From: Butyrivibrio sp.
Lineage (GTDB): Bacteria > Bacillota > Clostridia > Lachnospirales > Lachnospiraceae
Length of the DNA stretch: 48,662 nucleotides
Assembly: GCA_016297265.1 (NCBI GenBank)
Contig: JAEDHB010000010.1
Coordinates: 1-48,662, forward strand
Direction: 5' to 3'
Under the pieces are notes generated by a model. That model was not told the DNA's origin and made no database searches. It saw only the letters and a list, made by a program, of their open reading frames with translations. The translations under genes and the position numbers were made by a program. Below are positions 8,585 through 16,356 of the stretch, piece after piece (the stretch's first letter is position 1; each line of letters starts with the position of its first letter).

Positions 8585-9670
8585 ATGGAAAAGAAATTGA
8601 GAGTAGGAATCTTAGGCGGAACAGGAATGGTAGGACAGAGATTTATCTCTCTCCTTGAGAATCATCCATGGTTCGAGGTTGTTGCAATCGCAGCAAGCCC
8701 ACGTTCTGCAGGCAAGACATATGAGGAAGCTGTTGGCGGAAGATGGAAAATGACAACACCAATGCCTGAGGCAGTTAAGAAAATGGTAGTTTACAATGTT
8801 CTTGATGTTGAAGAGGTTGCATCAAAATGTGATTTTGTATTCAGCGCCGTAGATATGTCTAAGGAAGAGATTAAGAAAATAGAAGAAGACTATGCAAAGA
8901 CAGAGACTCCTGTTGTGTCAAATAACAGTGCTCATCGTTGGACAGAGGATGTTCCTATGGTAGTTCCTGAAATCAATCCGGAGCATTACGGTTTGATTGA
9001 GACTCAGAAGAAGAGACTCGGAACAACAAGAGGATTCATCGCAGTTAAACCTAACTGTTCAATCCAGAGCTACACACCTGCAATCTTTGCCCTCAGGGAA
9101 TTCGGACCAAAGCTTGTTGTTGCTACAACATATCAGGCAATTTCCGGTGCAGGAAAGACTTTCAAAGACTGGCCGGAAATGGAAGGAAATGTTATTCCTT
9201 ACATCGCAGGCGAGGAAGAAAAGAGTGAGCAGGAGCCATTAAGACTCATGGGTAAGCTTGTGGACGGTAAAATTGAGAAGGCACAGTTGCCTGTAATTAC
9301 AACACAGTGTATCAGAGTACCTGTTCTCAACGGGCATACAGCAGCAGTATTTGTTAATTTTGAGAAGAAACCAACAAAGGAAGAAATCATCGAGAGATGG
9401 ACAAACTTTAAGGGACTTCCTCAGGAGCTGAATCTTCCAAGTGCTCCAAAGCAGTTCATCCAGTATCTTGAGGAGGACAACAGACCTCAGGTTGCACTTG
9501 ATGTGGATTACGAGAATGGTTTTGGCGTATCCTTTGGCAGACTCAGAGAGGACAGCGTGTTCGATTGGAAGTTTGTTGGCCTTTCACATAATACGGTAAG
9601 AGGTGCAGCAGGCGGAGCTGTTCTTTCAGCAGAGCTTCTTGTTGCGCAGAAATATATTACTGCAAAATAA
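8585..9670 (+). CDS. asd: Aspartate-semialdehyde dehydrogenase (archaeal/fungal-type)
   Basis: This enzyme reduces aspartyl-4-phosphate with NADPH to aspartate semialdehyde, the branch point to lysine/diaminopimelate, threonine and methionine. The Rossmann motif GILGGTGMVGQRF is at residues about 8-20, and the catalytic Cys is in the KPNCSIQ segment near 156. Length 361 aa and the sequence style (SPRSAGKTYEEAVGGRWK) fit the archaeal/fungal branch. Single gene with its own promoter and terminator. Codon use is more biased than in the flanking ABC genes, suggesting good expression. Confidence 0.95.
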   Translation: MEKKLRVGILGGTGMVGQRFISLLENHPWFEVVAIAASPRSAGKTYEEAVGGRWKMTTPMPEAVKKMVVYNVLDVEEVASKCDFVFSAVDMSKEEIKKIEEDYAKTETPVVSNNSAHRWTEDVPMVVPEINPEHYGLIETQKKRLGTTRGFIAVKPNCSIQSYTPAIFALREFGPKLVVATTYQAISGAGKTFKDWPEMEGNVIPYIAGEEEKSEQEPLRLMGKLVDGKIEKAQLPVITTQCIRVPVLNGHTAAVFVNFEKKPTKEEIIERWTNFKGLPQELNLPSAPKQFIQYLEEDNRPQVALDVDYENGFGVSFGRLREDSVFDWKFVGLSHNTVRGAAGGAVLSAELLVAQKYITAK

Positions 9671-9683
9671 TATTTGTACTTTG

Positions 9684-9710
9684 GCGCTGTAGCAGGACTG
9701 CAGCGCTTTT
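9684..9710 (+). terminator. Terminator after asd
   Basis: GCGCTG (9684-9689) pairs with CAGCGC (9701-9706), followed by TTTT. It lies within the 59-base gap before the oxidoreductase gene. Confidence 0.65.
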
Positions 9711-9729
9711 ATATTAGGAGTGTATGAAA

Positions 9730-10326
9730 ATGAATGTATTGATAGTGTATTGTCACCCAAGTAAAAACAGCTTTACCCATACCGTAAAGGAATCCTATGT
9801 GCAGGGACTTAAGGATGCCGGTCATCAGGTGGTGATTTCCGATTTGTATGCCGGCGGATTTAATCCTGTTATGTCCGAAACGGAATATATCAGGGAAGGA
9901 TTTTACAAATTAGAGGAGCCTGTTGCTGAGGATGTGACAGAAGAACAGAAAAAAATAAACAATGCAGATGTGATTGCATTTATATATCCTGATTTCTGGA
10001 CTGCGTCTCCGGCTATGCTGGAGGGATGGTTTCAGAGGGTATGGACATATGGTTTTGCATACGGCAACCAACCTTCAATGAAGACACTAAATAAAGCAAT
10101 CTTTCTAATAACCATGGGTGGTTCGCTAAAGGATGAAATCAGAAGGGAGCAGCTTCAAGCGATGAAGACGATTATGATTGGGGACAGAATAAGGAACCGT
10201 GCAGAAGAATGTGAAGTTCATGTGTTTGATGAGATGACCCGCGGATACGGGAATGATGAAAACAGGGAGAGAAGGACATTAGAATTCTCTCAAAAAGCAT
10301 ACGAGCTTGGTAAAAACATTTCCTAA
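9730..10326 (+). CDS. NAD(P)H-dependent flavodoxin-fold oxidoreductase
   Basis: 198 aa with the Flavodoxin_2/NQO fold: start segment MNVLIVYCHPSKNSF with the flavin-phosphate binding region, then FIYPDFWTASPAMLEGWFQR, characteristic of the quinone reductase/KefF/MdaB group. It probably transfers two electrons from NAD(P)H to quinones or other acceptors through FMN or FAD. ATG 9730 is 9 bases after AGGAG (9716-9720) and is preferred to ATG 9724, which is only 3 bases away. Physiological substrate unknown. Confidence 0.85.
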   Translation: MNVLIVYCHPSKNSFTHTVKESYVQGLKDAGHQVVISDLYAGGFNPVMSETEYIREGFYKLEEPVAEDVTEEQKKINNADVIAFIYPDFWTASPAMLEGWFQRVWTYGFAYGNQPSMKTLNKAIFLITMGGSLKDEIRREQLQAMKTIMIGDRIRNRAEECEVHVFDEMTRGYGNDENRERRTLEFSQKAYELGKNIS

Positions 10327-10369
10327 AAATAGAATATTTATTAAAAGTATTAAAAAACCATAAAGTCTA

Positions 10370-10398
10370 TTGACCTATTTTATTCGATATATTATATT
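10370..10398 (+). promoter_or_regulatory. Promoter for the PadR module
   Basis: TTGACC (10370-10375), 17 bases, TATATT (10393-10398). The predicted transcript start is just before the inverted repeat at 10410. Confidence 0.65.
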
Positions 10399-10409
10399 AT
10401 ATCCAACAA

Positions 10410-10434
10410 CAATATTATACATCATATAATATTG
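10410..10434 (+). promoter_or_regulatory. Candidate PadR operator
   Basis: A perfect 10-bp inverted repeat CAATATTATA-catca-TATAATATTG lies immediately downstream of the promoter and 29 bases before the padR ATG. The position suits autorepression by the PadR-family protein encoded next; the binding itself is inferred. Confidence 0.6.
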
Positions 10435-10462
10435 GATGAAAAATAAGTGAAAGGGAGATTTT

Positions 10463-10789
10463 ATGGTTTTTCAATTAGGATCTGCACTTCTTGATGCATG
10501 TGTTCTGGCAACTCTTAACAAGGGTGATACCTATGGATATGTATTGACCCAGAATATTAAGAGCATTGTTGACATATCGGAATCAACACTGTATCCGGTA
10601 TTAAGACGACTTCAGAAGGATGGCTGTCTGATAACTTACGATCAGGCATTTCAGGGGCGCAACAGAAGATACTATCAGATTACACCGCTTGGTAATGAGA
10701 AACTCAGTTTCTATAAGAGCGAGTGGAAGGGTTATAAGGAGAGATTGGACAATATTTTGAATGGAGGGAATACAAATGAACAAATATGA
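10463..10789 (+). CDS. PadR family transcriptional regulator
   Basis: 108 aa winged-helix regulator. The family pattern is clear: GDTYGYVLTQNI, then SESTLYPVLRRLQKDG and RRYYQITPLG. PadR proteins of this type usually repress a neighbouring envelope or transporter operon. The next gene starts inside its end (14-base overlap), and that gene is a DUF1700 protein, a very common partner. Likely autoregulates through the inverted repeat at 10410. Confidence 0.92.
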   Translation: MVFQLGSALLDACVLATLNKGDTYGYVLTQNIKSIVDISESTLYPVLRRLQKDGCLITYDQAFQGRNRRYYQITPLGNEKLSFYKSEWKGYKERLDNILNGGNTNEQI

Positions 10790-11345
10790 ATATCTCAATG
10801 CGCTGAGTAATGAGCTTCAGAATAAAATTCCGGCTGATGAGTATGCAAATGCTATGGAATATTATGATGAATATCTTCATGATGCCGGTCCGGATAAGGA
10901 ACTTGAGGTTATCGAGGCGTTAGGGACACCACAGGAACTTGCTGCCAAAATTATCGCTGAATATTCGGGAAGGCAGGAAGAACTGGCATCCAAGCCTGAG
11001 AAAAATAAATTGTCACCATGGGTTATAGTTCTGCTTGTTGTTTTGTGCTCACCTATGATTTGCGGAGTAGGAGGAGCTGCTCTCGGTGTAGCGGGAGCGG
11101 TAATCGGTGTTTTTGCTGCCCTGGTTGGCTGCGGCGTCGGATTTATCGTTGGCGGAGTGATACTTGTCGGCGGGGGAATCGGACTTTGTTTTACAGAAAC
11201 GGCAAACGGACTTCTTGCAACCGGTACCGGCTTTGCACTGATTGCAGTGGGAATCGGTCTGAGCCTTTTGACAATCGTCATAATCAGAGGAATTTGCAAA
11301 CTTATTAAGAGGGCAAATATGAATCGTAAGAGGAGGGTAAAATAA
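10776..11345 (+). CDS. DUF1700/HAAS-domain membrane protein
   Basis: 189 aa. The N-terminal 70 residues (MNKYEYLNALSNEL..., then EYYDEYLHDAG) are the helical HAAS/DUF1700 domain that accompanies PadR regulators. After it come Gly- and Val-rich hydrophobic segments (about 75-175) forming several membrane helices, and a basic C-terminal end. ATG 10776 is 7 bases after GGAGGG; the upstream in-frame ATG at 10761 precedes that site. Overlaps padR and overlaps the next gene by 1 base. Probably an envelope-stress or signalling component; exact role unknown. Confidence 0.88.
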   Translation: MNKYEYLNALSNELQNKIPADEYANAMEYYDEYLHDAGPDKELEVIEALGTPQELAAKIIAEYSGRQEELASKPEKNKLSPWVIVLLVVLCSPMICGVGGAALGVAGAVIGVFAALVGCGVGFIVGGVILVGGGIGLCFTETANGLLATGTGFALIAVGIGLSLLTIVIIRGICKLIKRANMNRKRRVK

Positions 11346-12175
11346 TGAAAAAGTTTTATGCAATAAGCGGAATTATCGCAGGAATATGTGTTTTGCTCGC
11401 CGGAATATTAATCACGGTATCCTTGGCAAAAGGTGCCGACGGCAATTTCAAATTGTTTGGCAAATTCGGGATTTCTTTCGGAAGCCCGGGAGAACTTGTC
11501 AGTGACACAGTACGTCCCGGAGATTTTGACAGCATAGATGTCAAGGCAAAAAGAGCCAGGGTTGAGATTGTTGCAGACAAGGATAATTATGTTGAATACA
11601 GTGTGTACTCAAATTCGGTAAAGTGTGAGGTTAAGGACAATACGCTGGTATTCAGGGAAGATGACAGTATTTTTTCCATGTTCAATTTCGGCAAGAAAAA
11701 ATATGAAAATTCATATATCAGAATCCATGTAAAAAATGAGAATTATAACAAGATAAAGTTAAAATCCAATATGGGAGACATATCAGTCAACGACATAGAA
11801 TGTACCAATATGAATATTGATGCGGATATGGGCGGCGTGTATCTCAATAATGTCAGTACGGCTTCGCTGATTGCGGACTGCGATATGGGCAATCTGGAAT
11901 TTGACGGAAGCTGCTCTTCAAGAATGGACATTGGCTGTGATATGGGTAAAATAACAGTTGCCGGATATCTTGATTGCGATGTGAAACTTGGTGCGGATAT
12001 GGGAGATATTGATTTTTCTACAATGTATTCAAAGTCAGACTATGATATTAATATTGACTGCGATATGGGAAAGATTGATTCAAACAGCTATGACGGTGCA
12101 ATTCGTTCAGAAAAGACTAATAATCTTAAAATAGATTGCGACATGGGTTCAGTCAGAATAAAATTTGGAAAATAA
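11345..12175 (+). CDS. DUF4097-family beta-repeat protein with seven xMGx repeats
   Basis: 276 aa. A single N-terminal hydrophobic segment (about residues 5-28) anchors or exports it; the rest is predicted beta-rich. From about residue 140 the motif (N/D)MG-x-(I/V/L) occurs seven times. The first five copies are exactly 19 residues apart, the last two 22 and 26 apart, as expected for stacked rungs of a beta-solenoid. The family is known as DUF4097, often with PadR and DUF1700 genes. The start ATG shares one base with the upstream TAA, so all three genes form one translationally coupled operon. Function unknown, probably at the cell surface. Confidence 0.85.
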   Translation: MKKFYAISGIIAGICVLLAGILITVSLAKGADGNFKLFGKFGISFGSPGELVSDTVRPGDFDSIDVKAKRARVEIVADKDNYVEYSVYSNSVKCEVKDNTLVFREDDSIFSMFNFGKKKYENSYIRIHVKNENYNKIKLKSNMGDISVNDIECTNMNIDADMGGVYLNNVSTASLIADCDMGNLEFDGSCSSRMDIGCDMGKITVAGYLDCDVKLGADMGDIDFSTMYSKSDYDINIDCDMGKIDSNSYDGAIRSEKTNNLKIDCDMGSVRIKFGK

Positions 12176-12194
12176 AAATTTCAAATTAATTTTT

Positions 12195-12250
12195 TGCCAT
12201 ATTGAGAGCATATTGATTAAAAAAAATATGCTTTCGATATGGCATTTTTA
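12195..12250 (+). terminator. Terminator after the PadR module
   Basis: TGCCATAT (12195-12202) pairs with ATATGGCA (12237-12244), with a second inner stem of GCATAT and ATATGC, followed by TTTTT. Confidence 0.75.
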
Positions 12251-12331
12251 ATTTAAGTAAGCAGTTTTGCAAAATTTATGAAAAAAGTGGTAATACCTAA
12301 AAAAAATGTGCATTTTGTTAATTATAGGGTG

Positions 12332-12360
12332 TTGCATTTCTCCGGTTAGAATGTTATACT
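12332..12360 (+). promoter_or_regulatory. Promoter for pflB
   Basis: TTGCAT (12332-12337), 17 bases, TATACT (12355-12360), 37 bases before the ATG. A TTGTTAATTA stretch just upstream (about 12315-12325) resembles one half of a Rex-type site, but the second half is not seen. The rest of the 222-base gap holds only the upstream terminator. Confidence 0.75.
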
Positions 12361-12397
12361 TACATCGACAAAAAAAATAGATAGGAGGAATCTTCAA

Positions 12398-14650
12398 ATG
12401 TTAAATTTTGATGCATGGGAAGGATTCGAAGGACGTCTCTGGAAAGAGGAAATCAACGTTCGTGAATTCATTCAGAAGAACTATAAGCCATATGATGGTG
12501 ATGAGAGTTTCTTGGCTGCTCCAACAGATGCTACTAACAAACTTTGGGGAGCTTTACAGAAATTGCAGAAGGAAGAGCGTGCTAAAGGCGGCGTTCTTGA
12601 CTGCGAGACAAAAGTTGTTTCGGGTCTTACATCTTATGGTCCAGGATATATTGATGAGAGCCTTAAGGATCTCGAGCAGATTGTTGGTCTCCAGACAGAT
12701 AAGCCATTAAAGAGAGCATTCATGCCATATGGTGGTATCAGAATGGCAGAGCAGGCTGCTGAAAGCTATGGATATGAAATCGATCCAGAGCTTAAATATA
12801 TTTTCGAAAACTATATGACAACACATAATGATGCAGTTTTTGCAGCTTATACTGATGAAATGAAATTAGCTCGTAAGACACATGTTGTAACAGGTCTTCC
12901 TGATACATACGGACGTGGTCGTATCGTTGGCGATTATCGTAGAGTTGCTCTTTATGGTGTTGACCAGCTTATCGCTTTCAAAGAAGAAGATAAGAAGAAC
13001 TGCGGATGCGGTAACATGTATGATGACGTTATTCGTCTTCGTGAAGAGATTGCAATGCAGATTACAGCATTGAAAGATATGAAGAAAATGGCAGCTATCT
13101 ATGGCTATGATATTTCTAAGCCTGCTACAAATGCTAAGGAAGCTTGCCAGTGGTTATACTTCGGTTATCTTGCAGCTATCAAGACACAGAATGGTGCTGC
13201 AATGTCAGTAGGTCGTGTTTCTACATTCCTTGATATCTACTTCGAGAGAGATCTTAAGAAAGGTATCATCACAGAGGAAGAAGCTCAGGAAATCATTGAC
13301 CATATGACAATGAAATTCAGAATGGTTAAATTTGCAAGAATCCCATCATATAACCAGTTATTCTCAGGAGATCCTACATGGGCTACTCTTGAGGTTGCCG
13401 GTATCGGTATGGACGGACGTAGCATGGTTACTAAGACAGACTACCGTTTCCTTCATACACTTGAGAACATGGGACCTTCACCAGAACCAAACCTTACTGT
13501 ATTATATTCAAGTGCTCTTCCTGATAACTTCAAGAAATACGCATCATATATCTCAGTTCAGACAAGCTCAATCCAGTATGAGAATGATGATGTAATGAAG
13601 CCTGTATGGGGCGATGATTACTCAATCTGCTGCTGCGTATCTGCAACACAGACAGGTAAGGAAATCCAGTTCTTCGGTGCAAGAGCTAACCTTGGTAAGA
13701 CTCTTCTTTATGCTATCAACGGTGGTTTCGATGAGAAACACAGAATCCAGGTTGGTCCTAAGATGGAGAGAATTACAAGCGAATATCTTGACTATGATGA
13801 AGTAATTGAGAAATATGATTTCTGGTTAGACTGGTTAGCTGATATCTATGTTAACGTACTTAATCTTATTCATTATATGCATGACAAATACTACTATGAA
13901 GCAGCAGAGATGGCATTGATCGATACAGATGTTCGTAGAACATTCGCAACAGGTATTGCAGGATTCTCACATGTTATCGACTCACTCAGTGCTATCAAGT
14001 ATGCAAAGGTTAAATGTATCCGTGATGCAGAAGGAATCTCTGAGAGATTTGAAATTGAAGGAGACTTCCCTAAATATGGTAATGATGATGACAGAGCAGA
14101 TGAAATCGGCGTATGGTTATTAAAGACATTCCTTGACAAGATTAAGAAACGTCACACATATCGTAATTCAGAGCCAACAACTTCTATTCTTACAATCACA
14201 TCAAATGTTGTATACGGAGAAGCTACAGGTGCAATGCCTAACGGTCGTGAAGCATTCACTCCATTCAGCCCTGGAGCATCACCAAGCTACGGTGCAGAGA
14301 CAAGCGGTCTTTTAGCTTCACTTAACTCAGTTGCTAAGATTCCTTATGTATGGTCATTAGACGGTATTTCTAATACACAGACAATGAACCCTGATGCACT
14401 TGGACATAGTATTGATGAGCGTAAGAATCAGCTTGCTCAGGTATTGGACGGATATTTCGATCAGGGTGCACATCACCTTAATGTTAACGTATTCGGTACA
14501 GAAAAACTTATCGATGCTATGGAACATCCAGAAAAAGAAGAGTATGCTAACTTCACAATCCGTGTATCCGGATATGCTGTAAAGTTCATCGATCTTACAA
14601 AGAAACAGCAGCTCGATGTTATCGCAAGAACATGTCATAAGACTCTTTAA
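12398..14650 (+). CDS. pflB: Formate acetyltransferase (pyruvate formate-lyase)
   Basis: PflB converts pyruvate and CoA to acetyl-CoA and formate, the main anaerobic pyruvate route. It is a glycyl-radical enzyme: adjacent active-site Cys residues lie in SICCCVSATQTGKEIQFFGA, and the C-terminal radical Gly lies in the IRVSGYAVKF segment near residue 727. Length 750 aa is normal. Codon use is strongly biased (many CGT for Arg, ACA, GGT), unlike most neighbours, consistent with very high expression. Own promoter; pflA follows after a hairpin. The three consecutive Cys (rather than A-C-C) is a small local variation. Confidence 0.97.
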   Translation: MLNFDAWEGFEGRLWKEEINVREFIQKNYKPYDGDESFLAAPTDATNKLWGALQKLQKEERAKGGVLDCETKVVSGLTSYGPGYIDESLKDLEQIVGLQTDKPLKRAFMPYGGIRMAEQAAESYGYEIDPELKYIFENYMTTHNDAVFAAYTDEMKLARKTHVVTGLPDTYGRGRIVGDYRRVALYGVDQLIAFKEEDKKNCGCGNMYDDVIRLREEIAMQITALKDMKKMAAIYGYDISKPATNAKEACQWLYFGYLAAIKTQNGAAMSVGRVSTFLDIYFERDLKKGIITEEEAQEIIDHMTMKFRMVKFARIPSYNQLFSGDPTWATLEVAGIGMDGRSMVTKTDYRFLHTLENMGPSPEPNLTVLYSSALPDNFKKYASYISVQTSSIQYENDDVMKPVWGDDYSICCCVSATQTGKEIQFFGARANLGKTLLYAINGGFDEKHRIQVGPKMERITSEYLDYDEVIEKYDFWLDWLADIYVNVLNLIHYMHDKYYYEAAEMALIDTDVRRTFATGIAGFSHVIDSLSAIKYAKVKCIRDAEGISERFEIEGDFPKYGNDDDRADEIGVWLLKTFLDKIKKRHTYRNSEPTTSILTITSNVVYGEATGAMPNGREAFTPFSPGASPSYGAETSGLLASLNSVAKIPYVWSLDGISNTQTMNPDALGHSIDERKNQLAQVLDGYFDQGAHHLNVNVFGTEKLIDAMEHPEKEEYANFTIRVSGYAVKFIDLTKKQQLDVIARTCHKTL

Positions 14651-14698
14651 TTTCAGAGTTACAGATGAATAATTTTGTGATAGAAAGACAATAATACT

Positions 14699-14727
14699 GA
14701 GGGTGGAGCAATCCACCCTCTTATTTT
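14699..14727 (+). terminator. Intercistronic hairpin between pflB and pflA
   Basis: GAGGGTGGA (14699-14707), loop GCAA, TCCACCCTC (14712-14720), then TTATTTT. It looks like a partial intrinsic terminator that would let only some transcripts reach pflA; it could also protect the pflB mRNA 3' end. Confidence 0.7.
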
Positions 14728-14741
14728 ATGGGAGGAAGAAA

Positions 14742-15476
14742 ATGGGATATATTCATTCTATTGAGACTTTTGGTTCTGTTGATGGACCGGGAATCAGATT
14801 TATTGCATTTGTTACCGGATGTAATATGAGATGCCAGTTTTGTCATAATCCGGATACCTGGGAAGTTACAAAAGGCGAACAGATGACTGCGGATGAATTG
14901 CTTGCAAAGGCAAAAAGATATAAAACCTATTGGGGAAAGACAGGCGGAATCACAGTCAGCGGCGGAGAACCATTGATTCAGATTGATTTTGTGACTGAGT
15001 TTTTCAAGAAGGCAAAAGAAGACGGAATTAATACCTGTCTTGATACAAGCGGTCAGCCTTTTACAAGGAACGAGCCGTTCTTTTCAAAGTTCAATGAGCT
15101 GATGAAATATACTGACCTTGTAATGCTTGATATAAAGCAGATTGATGATGAAAAACATAAAAAGCTTACAGGCTTTAGTAACAAATCTGTTTTGGAGTGT
15201 GCTGAGTACCTCGACGAAATCAAAAAACCTATGTGGATAAGACATGTGCTTGTATCCGGAGGAGAGGGAGCCAGCGATAATGATGAAGACCTTCACAGGC
15301 TGAGCGATTATCTTAAAACACTTTCAAATGTTGAGAGAATTGATGTTTTACCTTATCATACATTTGGAGTTCATAAATGGGAACTTTTGGGACTCAAATA
15401 TCCTTTGGAAGGTGTTGAGCCGCCTACAATGGAGAGAATCGAAAATGCACAGAACATTCTGGGTGCATTTAAATAG
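14742..15476 (+). CDS. pflA: Pyruvate formate-lyase activating enzyme (radical SAM)
   Basis: PflA puts the glycyl radical on PflB using S-adenosylmethionine and a 4Fe-4S cluster. The cluster motif CxxxCxxC is in CNMRCQFCHNPDTW, followed by GGITVSGGEPL. Length 244 aa is typical. ATG 14742 follows GGGAGG; the ORF extends upstream to 14703 but that part covers the hairpin. It lies 91 bases after pflB and shares its promoter, or needs readthrough of the hairpin. Confidence 0.96.
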   Translation: MGYIHSIETFGSVDGPGIRFIAFVTGCNMRCQFCHNPDTWEVTKGEQMTADELLAKAKRYKTYWGKTGGITVSGGEPLIQIDFVTEFFKKAKEDGINTCLDTSGQPFTRNEPFFSKFNELMKYTDLVMLDIKQIDDEKHKKLTGFSNKSVLECAEYLDEIKKPMWIRHVLVSGGEGASDNDEDLHRLSDYLKTLSNVERIDVLPYHTFGVHKWELLGLKYPLEGVEPPTMERIENAQNILGAFK

Positions 15477-15507
15477 TATGACAGCATTCAAAATATGACA
15501 CAAAATG

Positions 15508-15540
15508 ACGGGATATGAGAAAATATCCCGTTATTATTTT
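15508..15540 (+). terminator. Terminator after pflA
   Basis: ACGGGATAT (15508-15516) pairs perfectly with ATATCCCGT (15523-15531), followed by TTATTATTTT. Confidence 0.85.
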
Positions 15541-15574
15541 ATAAAAAATTAATATAATCTTTAGTGCATCTTAA

Positions 15575-15603
15575 TTGAAAATGTCAAATTGCCCGAATAT
15601 AAT
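15575..15603 (+). promoter_or_regulatory. Promoter for the FtsX-type ABC transporter
   Basis: TTGAAA (15575-15580), 17 bases, TATAAT (15598-15603), 46 bases before the ATG at 15649. Confidence 0.75.
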
Positions 15604-15648
15604 TATATTGTTAAGAAAATAACAATAGCATCTTAAGGAGAAATGTTT

Positions 15649-16347
15649 ATGTTTTTGGAAATAAGCAACCTTACTAAAAGTTTTGGCGAAGGGGACAACA
15701 AAATAGAGGTACTTAAAGGGATTAATTTCGGAGTCGAAAAGGGTGATATATGTGTTCTCCTTGGTCCGTCGGGTTCGGGAAAGTCAACTCTGCTAAATAT
15801 TATCGGAGGAATTGATGATGCAAACGGAGGGTATGTGTCAATCAATGGCGAGAAAACTGCGGACATGGACGAAAAGAAGCTTACGGTATACAGAAGAAAG
15901 CATCTTGGATATGTATTTCAGATGTACAATCTGATTCCTAATCTTACAGTGAAGGAAAATATCGAAGTAGGAGCATATTTAGGGGATTCTCCGCTTCCTA
16001 TCGATGAATTGTTACATACTCTGGGACTCTATGAGCATCGGAATAAGATGCCCAACCAGCTTTCAGGTGGTCAGCAGCAGCGTACATCCATCGGAAGGGC
16101 AATCATAAAGAATCCGGATATACTTCTCTGCGATGAACCAACAGGAGCGTTGGATTACAACACATCCAAGGAGATACTTAAACTTATCGAGGATGTTAAT
16201 CAGAAATACGGAAATACCGTAATTATGGTTACTCATAATGATGCAATCAAAAATATGGCAGACCGTGTAATCAGACTCAGGGACGGAATGATTCGCAAGG
16301 ATTACCGTAACGAAGAGAAAATATCTGCAAAAGATTTGGATTGGTAG
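15649..16347 (+). CDS. ABC transporter ATP-binding protein (MacB/LolD-like)
   Basis: 232 aa. Walker A is GPSGSGKST near residue 40, signature LSGGQQQRTSIGRA near 140, Walker B LLCDEPTGALD near 160. The style is that of the MacB/LolD/BceA group, which works with FtsX-type permeases. ATG 15649 lies 8 bases after AAGGAG and is preferred to ATG 15643 (2 bases). It lies 9 bases before the permease. Possible roles are lipoprotein or peptide handling, or antimicrobial-peptide defence. No two-component system is adjacent, so a Bce-type role is not supported. Confidence 0.92.
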   Translation: MFLEISNLTKSFGEGDNKIEVLKGINFGVEKGDICVLLGPSGSGKSTLLNIIGGIDDANGGYVSINGEKTADMDEKKLTVYRRKHLGYVFQMYNLIPNLTVKENIEVGAYLGDSPLPIDELLHTLGLYEHRNKMPNQLSGGQQQRTSIGRAIIKNPDILLCDEPTGALDYNTSKEILKLIEDVNQKYGNTVIMVTHNDAIKNMADRVIRLRDGMIRKDYRNEEKISAKDLDW

Positions 16348-16356
16348 GTGAATACT

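Noticed and set aside
10877..11299. Minus-strand frame opposite the DUF1700 gene
   Set aside because: Pro/Ala/Thr-rich antisense of a Gly/Val-rich membrane protein; no start signals.
12251..12331. Full Rex operator before pflB
   Set aside because: Only one half-like TTGTTAA stretch is present; the matching TTAACAA is absent.
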